Source: Erwinia billingiae Eb661
Lineage (GTDB): Bacteria > Pseudomonadota > Gammaproteobacteria > Enterobacterales > Enterobacteriaceae
Direction: 5' to 3'
DNA length: 64,000 bases
Assembly: GCF_000196615.1 (NCBI RefSeq)
Contig: NC_014306.1
Coordinates: 434,001-498,000, forward strand
Of the stretch, positions 7,656 through 15,673 are shown in pieces; the stretch's first letter is position 1; each line of letters starts with the position of its first letter. The translations under genes were made by a program, and so were the position numbers. The notes beneath the pieces were generated by a model. It worked only from the letters and a program-made list of their open reading frames with translations. It was not told the DNA's origin and did not search any database.

Positions 7656-8283
7656 TTTCTATCTTATCCAGAATTTTCTCAAATGCTGATAAACCGTGTA
7701 ACCTTTTGATGTTAAGTGCTTCGATAAAAGGGTGTAACGCAGGTTCAACCAGGAAGTAAAGTAGGTCATAATTTCTAGGTTTCAGAGCGTTATAAACTTC
7801 AGGATTGTTTCGTTGAAGTCGCTCTGAAGTATAGATGCATCTTTCCATCATCCCACCAATCAATAACGTGTTGCCAACAATACCACCACGTAACTTTACT
7901 AACAAAGAGCTCCGTTGAGCAATTGAGGAAGCAAGTTTTCCAGCTACCACAGCGTTTGTCACGACTCGTCCAGCAATTGAGGCGATAGTTTTAGCGTAAA
8001 TGGCATCTTGCTTTTTTTCAGATATGTTTTTATTGAAAAGGGTGAGCACTGTTTCAATCGTGCTTGCAAAGTGATGATTTTCAAGGATACCGTGGCGAAT
8101 AGCTTTAAGCATCCTTATTTTTTCGGTTTCACGGTAATAGCGGCCATCTGTATGCATATATCCATAGGCCAGGTAGCCAATGTCAGTGGGCACGGACAGG
8201 ATGCCATGGGTGAAGCCTATGGCAGACTCCGGAGAAAGTATTATTTTAGCAATTCGTCTGGCAATATCATCGTAGCTACGCAT
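7633..8283 (-). CDS. Unknown 216-residue protein with Gly/Ala-rich hydrophobic core, possible membrane-acting toxin
   Basis: No family is recognised with certainty. There is no signal peptide. The N-terminal half is mixed alpha-helical with charged residues. Residues about 97-148 are rich in Ala, Gly, Val and Ile with regularly spaced glycines (GRVVTNAVVAGKLASS, then KLRGGIVGNTLLIGGMM), which resembles a glycine-zipper or pore-forming segment. The C-terminus has DLLYFLVEPALHPFIEAL and a Lys-rich end. Size, hydrophobic core and the coupled small membrane gene recall T6SS pore-forming effector/immunity pairs such as Tse4/Tsi4 or Ssp6/Sip6, but I cannot establish homology by eye. AAAGGA precedes the ATG. 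Codon use is AT-rich compared with the neighbours. Confidence 0.6.
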   Translation of the reverse strand: MRSYDDIARRIAKIILSPESAIGFTHGILSVPTDIGYLAYGYMHTDGRYYRETEKIRMLKAIRHGILENHHFASTIETVLTLFNKNISEKKQDAIYAKTIASIAGRVVTNAVVAGKLASSIAQRSSLLVKLRGGIVGNTLLIGGMMERCIYTSERLQRNNPEVYNALKPRNYDLLYFLVEPALHPFIEALNIKRLHGLSAFEKILDKIENEIKAKR

Positions 8284-8652
8284 GTTTGATTCCTTTCAGT
8301 TAACAATGAACGTTATCCTTAACTTCTCCTTTGGAAATTAAAATCGTGTGACTGTGTTTTACTTTTGATATGTTAAGGATTCCTCATGGATGTAAATAAT
8401 ATGTATCTCTACTTTTAAATAATTAATTTGCGCATTATGAATTTCAATGTGTAATGATTTTTCATCCTGCCGTTCATAACTATAACGTCGTGAAGAGGAT
8501 ATTAACTTTTTATAAAAAATATATGAAAATTTATTCCTGTTTCTGTGCTCTCTCGCACATTTATATTGCCGTAAAGATAAAATATAAAAAAGCCCGATAT
8601 ATCGGGCTTTTTTTACAAGGGCTTTCTGCCCGCAGGTTCTGCTGTTGCGGGA
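8284..8652. other. AT-rich intergenic region between sbmA and the unknown gene pair
   Basis: Apart from the sbmA terminator (8586-8608), this stretch is AT-rich and contains no supported gene. A 70-codon plus-strand frame at 8454-8666 runs through the terminator and has no recognisable features. The promoter of the minus-strand gene pair should lie at about 8290-8450. Confidence 0.6.
8586..8608 (-). terminator. Intrinsic terminator of sbmA
   Basis: AGCCCGAT and ATCGGGCT form an 8-bp stem (8591-8608). On the minus strand it is followed by a T tract (8586-8590), and on the plus strand by a T run as well, so it could act in both directions. It lies about 45 bases past the sbmA stop. Confidence 0.85.
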
Positions 8653-9882
8653 TTACTCGACGGTGACGTCCTGTGGGTCGGGCAGATTATCCAGCGTGCG
8701 CTCGAAGCTGCGCAGACGTTTGTAGATCGATAACAGCTCCACCAATGTGGTCCAGGAGTTAATCAGATACTGGAAGGAGCCGCGAACCTGATCGAAAACG
8801 TTGGTGATCTGCGTCAGCAACCCGAGGGTGATGGCGCCGGTGATGATCGACGGGAACAGTACAAACAGACTGAATACCGCATCAAGCTGCAGATACAGAA
8901 TGCGTGCAATGTTGAAGTACAGATAGTGGAAATACAGGCGGAAATAGTTGCGGCGCACGTTGGAGAACAGCTCGCGCACGGTCGGTGGACGGGCGCGGTG
9001 CGGATCGTCTTCGCCGTAGACCAGCTCTTTACGGTACGCGGCTTCAACCCGCTGATTCCTGAACTCCAGACCCGGCAGCTTAATCCCGATAACCGCCAGC
9101 AGGCCGGTTCCCAGCAAGGACCACAGCAGCGCGGCAATCACCAGCGAATAGGGAATGCTGCCCAAAATCGGAATGGTTTTGACGTGGACCGACAGCGCGA
9201 CCAGCACCGGTAAAAAGGCAATCAGCAGCATGATCGAATTGATAAAGCTGGTGCCCATATCTTCCAGCGTCGAAGAGAAACGCATGGTGTCTTCCTGCAC
9301 ACGCTGAGCCGCACCTTCAATGCCCCGCAGTTCCGGCCAATGATCCATATAGTAATTGTTCATCGCCGTGCGCCAGCGGAATATGTAGTGGCTGACAAAG
9401 AACATATTCAGCACGCCGACCACCACCGCAATCATCGCGATACTCAAAAATCCCTGAAGCTGCAGGTAAAATGCTTCGATCTTGATGGTATTAGGGTGCG
9501 ACATCGCCTTTTGAATTAAATCATAGAAAGGCTCGTACCAGGCATTCACCGCCACGCTGACCTGCACCGAAAACCAGGTGGCGAAGATAATCAGCGCTGA
9601 ACCCAGAATCGACCAACGCTGCCACGGATGCGGGCTGACGATGGCCCAGAAGGCATAAAATATCGCTACCACCAGCAGATAGTAGAGATAAAAAGCCAGC
9701 GCGCTAGGGGCGATAAAGCGCAGTGCGTTATTCGGTAACGGTTCCTGCGTGTTGCCTGCTAAGGCCGAAAAGTGAGTCATCCAGGTACTGGCTCCCGCAA
9801 ACCACAACAGAATGGCCAGGGCACTCCAGAGCACGACACTTCCAAAAAACAGCCCCGGTCGGGGAAAAAATGATTTGAACAT
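8653..9882 (-). CDS. sbmA: Peptide antibiotic transporter SbmA
   Basis: A proton-driven inner-membrane importer of microcins, bleomycin and proline-rich antimicrobial peptides, of the SbmA/BacA family. At 409 residues it is close to E. coli SbmA (406). The sequence is all-helical with several membrane spans (about 12-30, 58-75, 90-110, 142-165, 215-245, 250-270), conserved blocks such as [14 protein letters not shown] and [20 protein letters not shown], and the domain shared with the transmembrane part of ABC exporters, but no ATPase. GGAG precedes the ATG. E. coli sbmA is followed by yaiW; here it stands alone. A terminator follows. Confidence 0.93.
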   Translation of the reverse strand: MFKSFFPRPGLFFGSVVLWSALAILLWFAGASTWMTHFSALAGNTQEPLPNNALRFIAPSALAFYLYYLLVVAIFYAFWAIVSPHPWQRWSILGSALIIFATWFSVQVSVAVNAWYEPFYDLIQKAMSHPNTIKIEAFYLQLQGFLSIAMIAVVVGVLNMFFVSHYIFRWRTAMNNYYMDHWPELRGIEGAAQRVQEDTMRFSSTLEDMGTSFINSIMLLIAFLPVLVALSVHVKTIPILGSIPYSLVIAALLWSLLGTGLLAVIGIKLPGLEFRNQRVEAAYRKELVYGEDDPHRARPPTVRELFSNVRRNYFRLYFHYLYFNIARILYLQLDAVFSLFVLFPSIITGAITLGLLTQITNVFDQVRGSFQYLINSWTTLVELLSIYKRLRSFERTLDNLPDPQDVTVE

Positions 9883-10217
9883 AATGACTCCAAATAATGT
9901 GCTCTTTTTTTATAACGCTTTTTGCTGTGAACAATCTTATCGCGGTTGTTTCCGAAAGTGTCAGCCCTAAATAAACGCTGAATGTTTTTTAAACAATGCC
10001 GATAAACAGAAAAGAACCTCTGACATTCATCGGAAATCGCTTGAATTGACAGCGCTTTTCAGTTTATAGCTATTAAGAATATTCTTAGAAAAAACAGACA
10101 GCCTGCTGATAAAAGGCAGCGTTGAGCCCATTGGCGTCAAGCCCTGACGCACTTGAAAGCCAGGGGTCTGAACAGGCAAATACCCGTCCAGACCTTCAGC
10201 AACCAGGCGAAAAGACC
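9883..10217. other. Divergent promoter region between sbmA and the PAS-GGDEF-EAL gene
   Basis: No gene is seen. The left part should carry the sbmA promoter on the minus strand; I could not identify a clear sigma-E motif. On the plus strand, a GCCGATAA box at 9998-10005 matches a sigma-28 -10 element and is listed separately. An in-frame TTG at 10122 could extend the next gene upstream, but it has no ribosome site. Confidence 0.5.
9979..10005 (+). promoter_or_regulatory. Possible sigma-28 promoter of the PAS-GGDEF-EAL gene
   Basis: GCCGATAA (9998-10005) is a perfect sigma-28 -10 element. At the required 11-base spacing, TGAATGTT (9979-9986) matches only about five of eight -35 positions. It would give a leader of about 200 bases. 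Many c-di-GMP enzymes that control motility are read by this sigma factor, which makes the weak -35 tolerable but unproven. Confidence 0.4.
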
Positions 10218-13196
10218 ATGACAGAAAATAGCGATGTGATGTACCGCTTATTGGTACAGAGCGTAGTGGATTACGCAATTTATATGCTCAAGCCGGATGG
10301 CACCGTCGCCAACTGGAATGCCGGCGCACAGCGCGCCAAAGGCTATCTGCCGGACGAAATTGTCGGGAAAAACTTCTCGCTGTTTTACAGCGAACAGGAT
10401 CGCGCTAAAGGCCTGCCGCAGCATGGGCTGGAAACCGCCAGCCGCACCGGGCGCTATGAAGTGGAAGGCTGGCGCTACCGCAAAGACGGCAGCGCCTTCT
10501 GGGCGCATGTGATTATTGATGCCGTGCGCGCGGAAGACGGCACGCTGATTGGCTTTGCCAAAATTACCCGCGACTGCACCGAACAAAAGGCCGCCCAGGC
10601 CGGGCAGCGCGCGCATGAAGAAAAATTTCGCCTGCTGGTGGATGGCGTCAAAGATTACGCCATCTACATGCTGGATGCCGAAGGCAACGTGGTGAACTGG
10701 AACGCCGGTGCCACCCGGTCGAAAGGCTATACCGCCGATGAGATCGTCGGCAAACACTTCTCGGTGTTCTACAGCACCCAGGATCGGCTGGCGAAAGTGC
10801 CGGAAGCCAACCTGCGGACCGCGCACCGCACCGGACGTTTTGAAGAACAGGGCTATCGCTACCGCAAAGACGGCAGCGCTTTCTTTGCCCACGTGGTGAT
10901 TGATGCGGTCCACGACGACGACGGCAAGCTGATCGGCTACGCCAAAATCACCCGCGACTGTACCGAACAACAGCGTCTGCTGGTCGAGCAGCGTGAGAGG
11001 GAGCAGGTGTTCCGCCTGCTGGTGGAAGGCGTTACCGATTACGCCATCTACATGCTGGATCCGAATGGCCTGGTGGTGAACTGGAACGCCGGTGCGCGGC
11101 GGGCCAAAGGCTACAGCGCCGACGAAATTGTCGGAAAGCACTTCTCCTGTTTCTACAGCGCGCAGGATCGCCTGGCGCGGCTGCCTGAAACCAATCTGAA
11201 ACTGGCTGAAACCAGCGGTCGCTTTGACGACGAGGGCTGGCGCTACCGCAAAGATGGCAGCGCGTTCTGGGCCCATGTGGTGATCGACGCCATCCATAAC
11301 GACAGTGGTCAGCTGATTGGCTACGCCAAAATCACCCGCGACTGCACCGAAGTGCGGGAATATGAGCAGCAGATTTTACGGGCGAAGGATCTGGCCGAGC
11401 AGAACAGCGCCAGGACGGCGTCGCTGTCAAAATTCCTCGACACCATCATCGCCAATATTCCCTCTTCGGTGATTGTGGAAGATGTGGTTTCGCGCGAAAT
11501 CCTGCTGATGAATAACAAGGCCGAACAGCTGCTGGGGCTGACTCAGCAACAGATGAGCGGCAAAAAGCTGGCAGCCTGCCTGACCTCAGAGATGGGCGAC
11601 TATTTCACCCAGCTTTCCACCGCCGCGCAACGCTTCGAAGGGCTGCATAAAAACGAGCAGCTGTTAAATACCCGTGGCGGCGAGCGGATTATCTCCGCCA
11701 CGGCGTCGATTATTCGCGGCAACGATGCGCGCACTAACTACGTGCTGCTGATTGCTGATGATGTCACCGATCAGCGTGCGGCGGATGCGCGCATTCACCA
11801 TATGGCGCATCACGATAACCTCACCAGCCTGCCGAACCGCGTGCTGTTCAGCCAGCGGCTGAATGAGGCGCTGCGTGCCGATCGCGAGGCCGGGAAACTG
11901 ACCGCCACGCTGGGGCTGGATCTCGATAACTTTAAAAACGTCAACGATGCGCTTGGCCATCAGGTTGGCGACGATCTGCTGCGCGCCGTAGCCAGCCGGT
12001 TGCGCGGGGTACTGCGCGATGTCGATACGCTGGCGCGGAATGGCGGCGACGAATTCTCGATTGTGCTGCCCGGCCTGACCCATCAGCAGGAAGCCGACGC
12101 GATTGCTCACCGGCTGATTGAAGTGACCAAATTGCCGTTTAACGTCGATGGCCATAACCTCTCGGTCGGGCTGAGTATCGGCATCGCGATTGGCGGTCGC
12201 GAGCTGGCGACGCCGGAGCAGCTGTTGCGCTGTGCCGATATGGCGCTGTATGAAGCCAAGCGCAACGGCCGTAACCGCTTCGAACACTTCTCGGTGCAAA
12301 TGGGCGAAGCCGCCAATCTGCGTCGGATGATTGAAAACGACCTGCGCGATGCGATTACCCACAAGCATCTGCGGCTCTACTATCAGCCGATTACCAACAA
12401 TCACGGTCGCGAAATCATCGGCTACGAAGCGCTGATGCGGTGGCATCACCCGGAAAAAGGGCTCATCATGCCGATGGACTTTATCCCCATTGCCGAAGAA
12501 ACCGGGTTAATCCACAGCCTGGGCGCTTATGCCCTGTATGAAGCCTGCCGCGAGGCCGCCAACTGGCCGGCGCATCAGAGCGTGGCGGTTAACCTGTCGC
12601 CGCTGCAATTTAAAAACAGCTCGCTGGTGTCGGTGGTGGAAGCCGCGCTGAAAGAGTCCGGGCTGGAGCCGGGCAGGCTGGAAGTGGAGATCACCGAGTC
12701 GGTGCTGCTCGACAACACGCTGGTGAATATCCGCACCTTGCAGAAGCTGAAGGCGCTGGGCGTGCGCATTGCGTTGGATGATTTCGGCACCGGCTATTCG
12801 TCGCTCAGCTATCTGCGATCCTTCCCGTTCGACAAAATTAAAATCGATAAGTCATTTATCAACGATATGAAGGACAGCCGGGAAGCGCTGGCGATTATTC
12901 GCGCCATTACCGGCATGAGCCGCAGTCTGGATATTCAAATTACCGCAGAAGGGGTGGAGAGCAATGAGCAGTTTGAACAGCTGAAAAGTGAAGGCTGTAC
13001 GCTGTTCCAGGGCTATTTCTTCGGGCGTCCGCAGCCGCCAGAAACCCGGCTCAAGGTGTTTAATCCGCCGGAAAGATTTGCTGAAACGGCATCGGAGATC
13101 CGTATCAGATTGCCGGAAGCACCGCCGGATGCAGTCATGTCGGTTAACACACTGCCAGACCGGCATCCCGAACCCAGGTTCCCGGCAGAAAAGTAA
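10218..13196 (+). CDS. Cyclic-di-GMP enzyme with four PAS domains, GGDEF and EAL domains
   Basis: A soluble sensor enzyme of 992 residues. Three PAS domains (about 1-130, 130-258, 258-385) are near-identical copies sharing DYAIYML, NWNAG and GWRYRKDGSAFWAHV-type blocks; a divergent fourth PAS follows (about 400-520). The GGDEF motif is intact (609-613) and preceded by an RDVD inhibitory site at the correct five-residue spacing. The EAL motif is intact (from residue 737), with ALDDFGTGYSSL further on. Both synthesis and breakdown of c-di-GMP are therefore possible. No membrane helix is seen. ATG 10218 is preferred over an upstream TTG because AGGCGA precedes it. Confidence 0.9.
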   Translation: MTENSDVMYRLLVQSVVDYAIYMLKPDGTVANWNAGAQRAKGYLPDEIVGKNFSLFYSEQDRAKGLPQHGLETASRTGRYEVEGWRYRKDGSAFWAHVIIDAVRAEDGTLIGFAKITRDCTEQKAAQAGQRAHEEKFRLLVDGVKDYAIYMLDAEGNVVNWNAGATRSKGYTADEIVGKHFSVFYSTQDRLAKVPEANLRTAHRTGRFEEQGYRYRKDGSAFFAHVVIDAVHDDDGKLIGYAKITRDCTEQQRLLVEQREREQVFRLLVEGVTDYAIYMLDPNGLVVNWNAGARRAKGYSADEIVGKHFSCFYSAQDRLARLPETNLKLAETSGRFDDEGWRYRKDGSAFWAHVVIDAIHNDSGQLIGYAKITRDCTEVREYEQQILRAKDLAEQNSARTASLSKFLDTIIANIPSSVIVEDVVSREILLMNNKAEQLLGLTQQQMSGKKLAACLTSEMGDYFTQLSTAAQRFEGLHKNEQLLNTRGGERIISATASIIRGNDARTNYVLLIADDVTDQRAADARIHHMAHHDNLTSLPNRVLFSQRLNEALRADREAGKLTATLGLDLDNFKNVNDALGHQVGDDLLRAVASRLRGVLRDVDTLARNGGDEFSIVLPGLTHQQEADAIAHRLIEVTKLPFNVDGHNLSVGLSIGIAIGGRELATPEQLLRCADMALYEAKRNGRNRFEHFSVQMGEAANLRRMIENDLRDAITHKHLRLYYQPITNNHGREIIGYEALMRWHHPEKGLIMPMDFIPIAEETGLIHSLGAYALYEACREAANWPAHQSVAVNLSPLQFKNSSLVSVVEAALKESGLEPGRLEVEITESVLLDNTLVNIRTLQKLKALGVRIALDDFGTGYSSLSYLRSFPFDKIKIDKSFINDMKDSREALAIIRAITGMSRSLDIQITAEGVESNEQFEQLKSEGCTLFQGYFFGRPQPPETRLKVFNPPERFAETASEIRIRLPEAPPDAVMSVNTLPDRHPEPRFPAEK

Positions 13197-13201
13197 GCCT
13201 G

Positions 13202-13252
13202 CCGCCGGTATTGCCTGCGCATGCAGGCAATACAATACCAGGCGGGGTTTTA
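13202..13252. terminator. Nested hairpins between convergent genes
   Basis: An inner perfect 10-bp stem (TATTGCCTGC with its complement, 13209-13232) competes with an outer pairing of CCGCC/GGTATTG (13202-13213) with CAATACC/GGCGG (13233-13245), which is followed by TTTT. It lies between the ends of the PAS-GGDEF-EAL gene and the MFS gene, so it probably stops transcription from the left gene. Confidence 0.65.
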
Positions 13253-14662
13253 GATCCGTTCCGGGTCTAGCCCGCGCGTCTTCGGACCGAAAATCCCAAT
13301 CACCAGCATCACAATCACCATACTCACCACGATAAAGGCAATCACGCCCTGCGCACCGGCCACCTGTAAAATCATGCCGATAATAATGCTGCTGAACACC
13401 GTGGAAAGACGGCTGAATGAGTAGCAGAACCCGACGGCGCGCGCGCGAATAAAGGTCGGGAACACCTCGGTTTGATAGGCGTGATAGCTGTAGGTCAGCC
13501 AGGCGTTGGAGTAGGTGATGCAGAAGCCGCAGACGATCAGCAAAATCGGACTGGTTTGCAGCGCAAACAGCGTGCCGAAGACCACCGTCATCAACGAGGC
13601 GAGCACGATCTGCCATTTGTTCTCAATCTTGTCGGCATAGCGGCTGCAAATCAGCGAGCCCAGCGGATAGGCGAGGGTAATGAAAAAGGCATACAGCAGG
13701 CTGTGGGTGATGCTCGCGCCTTTGCCGGACAGCAACGCGGGCAGCCAGTTGCCGAAGCCGAAGAAACCGATCGCCTGGAAGATATTCATCACCACCAGCA
13801 TCAGCGTGCGCTGACGGTATTCAGGACGCCAGATATCGCGGAAGCGACCTTTCTTTTCAATGATGCCGCCGGTTTCGATCGTCTCTGCCGCCGGTTCGGT
13901 GCTGGCTTTACCACAGCGGATCTCCATCGCCGTCACGCCTTTATGCGCCTCCAGATGGCGGCCCTGCTGCGCCAGCCAGCGCGGCGATTCCGGCAGATTT
14001 TTTCGGATAAACCAGATCACCAGCGAGCATAACGCCCCGGCAATCACCACCCAGCGCCAGCCGGTCAGGCCGAGGATCGTTTGCGGCACCAGCCACCACG
14101 ACATCAGCGCAACCGCCGGCACCGACAGAAACTGCACAAAGAAGGCGAAGGCAAACGCCTTGCTGCGCAGGTAGCTCGGCACCGATTCGGTCAGATAGGT
14201 ATCGATGGTCACCAGTTCGATGCCCAGCCCGACGCCGACCAGGAAACGAAAGAAAATGATCCCTTCGGCGTGATTCTGGAAGGCCATGATCAGCGAAAAA
14301 CAGCCGTACCAGGCCAGCGCGCACATAAAGGTGATGCGACGGCCAAAGCGGTCGGCATAGGGAGCCAGCAGGCTGGCACCGAGGAATAAACCCAGGAAGG
14401 TGGAAGAGGCAAAGGCGGCCTGATCGGAGATGCCAAACACGCCCTGGCTGCCGACATGGAAGATATTTTCCGCCACCAGACCGGCGCTGATATAGCCGGT
14501 CTGAAACAGGTCGTACAGCTCGAAAAACCCACCCAGTGAGAGCAGGGCGATAAAGCGCCATAGCCCGGCTGAGGCCGGCAGTGCATCGATACGTTCGGAA
14601 AGCTTATTGTTATTGAATGCAGGTTCAGACGGCATCGTCCCTGGCGAACAGACTTCACTCAT
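13250..14662 (-). CDS. MFS metabolite:H+ symporter family transporter
   Basis: A 12-helix major facilitator of 470 residues, with the family signature APYADRFGRRITF after helix 2 and a second RYADKIENKWQ loop in the C-terminal half. A long polar loop (about 215-270) separates the two halves. The N-terminus has about 35 polar residues before helix 1. It resembles the metabolite:H+ symporters (sugar, aromatic acid, nicotinate), but the substrate cannot be read from the sequence. It is divergent from the gluconate dehydrogenase operon with a GntR-like operator in between, which hints at a sugar-acid substrate. GAGGA lies upstream of the ATG. Confidence 0.8.
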   Translation of the reverse strand: MSEVCSPGTMPSEPAFNNNKLSERIDALPASAGLWRFIALLSLGGFFELYDLFQTGYISAGLVAENIFHVGSQGVFGISDQAAFASSTFLGLFLGASLLAPYADRFGRRITFMCALAWYGCFSLIMAFQNHAEGIIFFRFLVGVGLGIELVTIDTYLTESVPSYLRSKAFAFAFFVQFLSVPAVALMSWWLVPQTILGLTGWRWVVIAGALCSLVIWFIRKNLPESPRWLAQQGRHLEAHKGVTAMEIRCGKASTEPAAETIETGGIIEKKGRFRDIWRPEYRQRTLMLVVMNIFQAIGFFGFGNWLPALLSGKGASITHSLLYAFFITLAYPLGSLICSRYADKIENKWQIVLASLMTVVFGTLFALQTSPILLIVCGFCITYSNAWLTYSYHAYQTEVFPTFIRARAVGFCYSFSRLSTVFSSIIIGMILQVAGAQGVIAFIVVSMVIVMLVIGIFGPKTRGLDPERI

Positions 14663-14819
14663 TGCTTTTTAATCCTCGTTCTTGCGGTACGCAGATCCTC
14701 CATCCTAAGGGTTTATGTCAGGTTTTGTATATCCAGATGCAAATCTTGTTAATGAATTTGTGCCATTTTGTTTCCCTGCGCTAAATCTTTGCTAAAAGAC
14801 CTGTTAAACTCCATGGCAT

Positions 14820-14833
14820 TGTTACCGGTAACA
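14820..14833. promoter_or_regulatory. GntR-type gluconate repressor operator
   Basis: TGTTACCGGTAACA is a perfect 14-bp palindrome and matches the core of the E. coli GntR operator (ATGTTACCGGTAACAT). A partial second site, GGTAACCG, lies at 14841-14848. It sits 101 bases upstream of the gluconate 2-dehydrogenase operon and 158 bases from the divergent MFS gene, so either or both could be induced by gluconate. GntR itself is not in the window. Confidence 0.8.
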
Positions 14834-14933
14834 TTGATTCGGTAACCGCGTTATGTGCCCGATTAAAAAAAATACTGCAAGCAACCGTGAATCCTAAGCC
14901 GAAGCACCAGGCGCAAGTTATTAAGGCAATGTC

Positions 14934-15671
14934 ATGTCGAAAGAAACCACAGGAAGCTCCCGCCGGGACTTCCTGCTGAAAACCATCACCCTGGCTCCGG
15001 CCATGGCGATCGGCAGTACCGGAATTGGCGCGCTGACCGCCGCTGCTCCGGCCGCCGCGAAAGAATCCGCGCCATCCGGTCCACAAAAAGCCCGTGATTA
15101 CCAACCGACCTGGTTCACCCCCGAAGAGTATGCCTTTGTGCAGGCCGCCTGCGCGCGCCTGATCCCGGCCGACGATCGTGGACCTGGCGCGCTGGAAGCG
15201 GGCGTGGCGGAATATATCGATCGCCAGATGAATACGCCGTATGCCATTGGTTCCAACTGGTATATGCAGGGACCTTTCCACCCTGATGCCGACAAGGAAC
15301 TGGGCTATCAGTACCCGCTGGTGCCGCGCCAGATTTACCGTTTAGGGCTGGAAGATGCCGATGCGGTCGCGAAAGCGCAGCATGGCAAGGTCTTCGCCAA
15401 ACTGAGCGCGGACCAGCAGGACACGCTGCTGCAGGCGTTCGAAGCGGGCAGCGTTGCGTTCAAACAGGTTCCGGCCAAAGTCTTCTTCTCTTTCCTGCTG
15501 CAGAACACCCGTGAAGGGTTCTTCAGCGATCCGATCCACGGCGGCAATCAGGGCATGGTCGGCTGGACGCTGATTAACTTCCCGGGCGCGCGTGCGGACT
15601 TTATGGACTGGGTTGAACGTGGCGAGCGTTATCCGTTCCCACCGGTATCGATTCGTGGGGAAAGAGCATAA
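14934..15671 (+). CDS. Gluconate 2-dehydrogenase, small (gamma) subunit
   Basis: Small subunit of a three-subunit membrane dehydrogenase. It has a twin-arginine signal (SSRRDFLLK at 8-16, then a hydrophobic stretch ending in an [14 protein letters not shown] cleavage region), so it folds in the cytoplasm and carries the flavoprotein across by the Tat route. The mature part (about 45-245) matches the gluconate 2-dehydrogenase subunit 3 family, with a helix containing [18 protein letters not shown]. The length fits the subunit of Erwinia cypripedii, and the gene order (small, flavoprotein, cytochrome) is the same. Its stop is 2 bases from the next start. Confidence 0.9.
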   Translation: MSKETTGSSRRDFLLKTITLAPAMAIGSTGIGALTAAAPAAAKESAPSGPQKARDYQPTWFTPEEYAFVQAACARLIPADDRGPGALEAGVAEYIDRQMNTPYAIGSNWYMQGPFHPDADKELGYQYPLVPRQIYRLGLEDADAVAKAQHGKVFAKLSADQQDTLLQAFEAGSVAFKQVPAKVFFSFLLQNTREGFFSDPIHGGNQGMVGWTLINFPGARADFMDWVERGERYPFPPVSIRGERA

Positions 15672-15673
15672 CC

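Noticed and set aside
8454..8666. Plus-strand frame of 70 codons between the unknown pair and sbmA
   Set aside because: Runs through the sbmA terminator hairpin and has no supporting features.
9883..9990. Sigma-E promoter for sbmA
   Set aside because: Expected from E. coli, but no convincing GGAACTT and TCTGA pair with correct spacing was found.
10248..11297. Minus-strand open frame of 349 codons with an internal repeat, opposite the PAS triplication
   Set aside because: Its repeats simply mirror the triplicated PAS-coding DNA on the plus strand.
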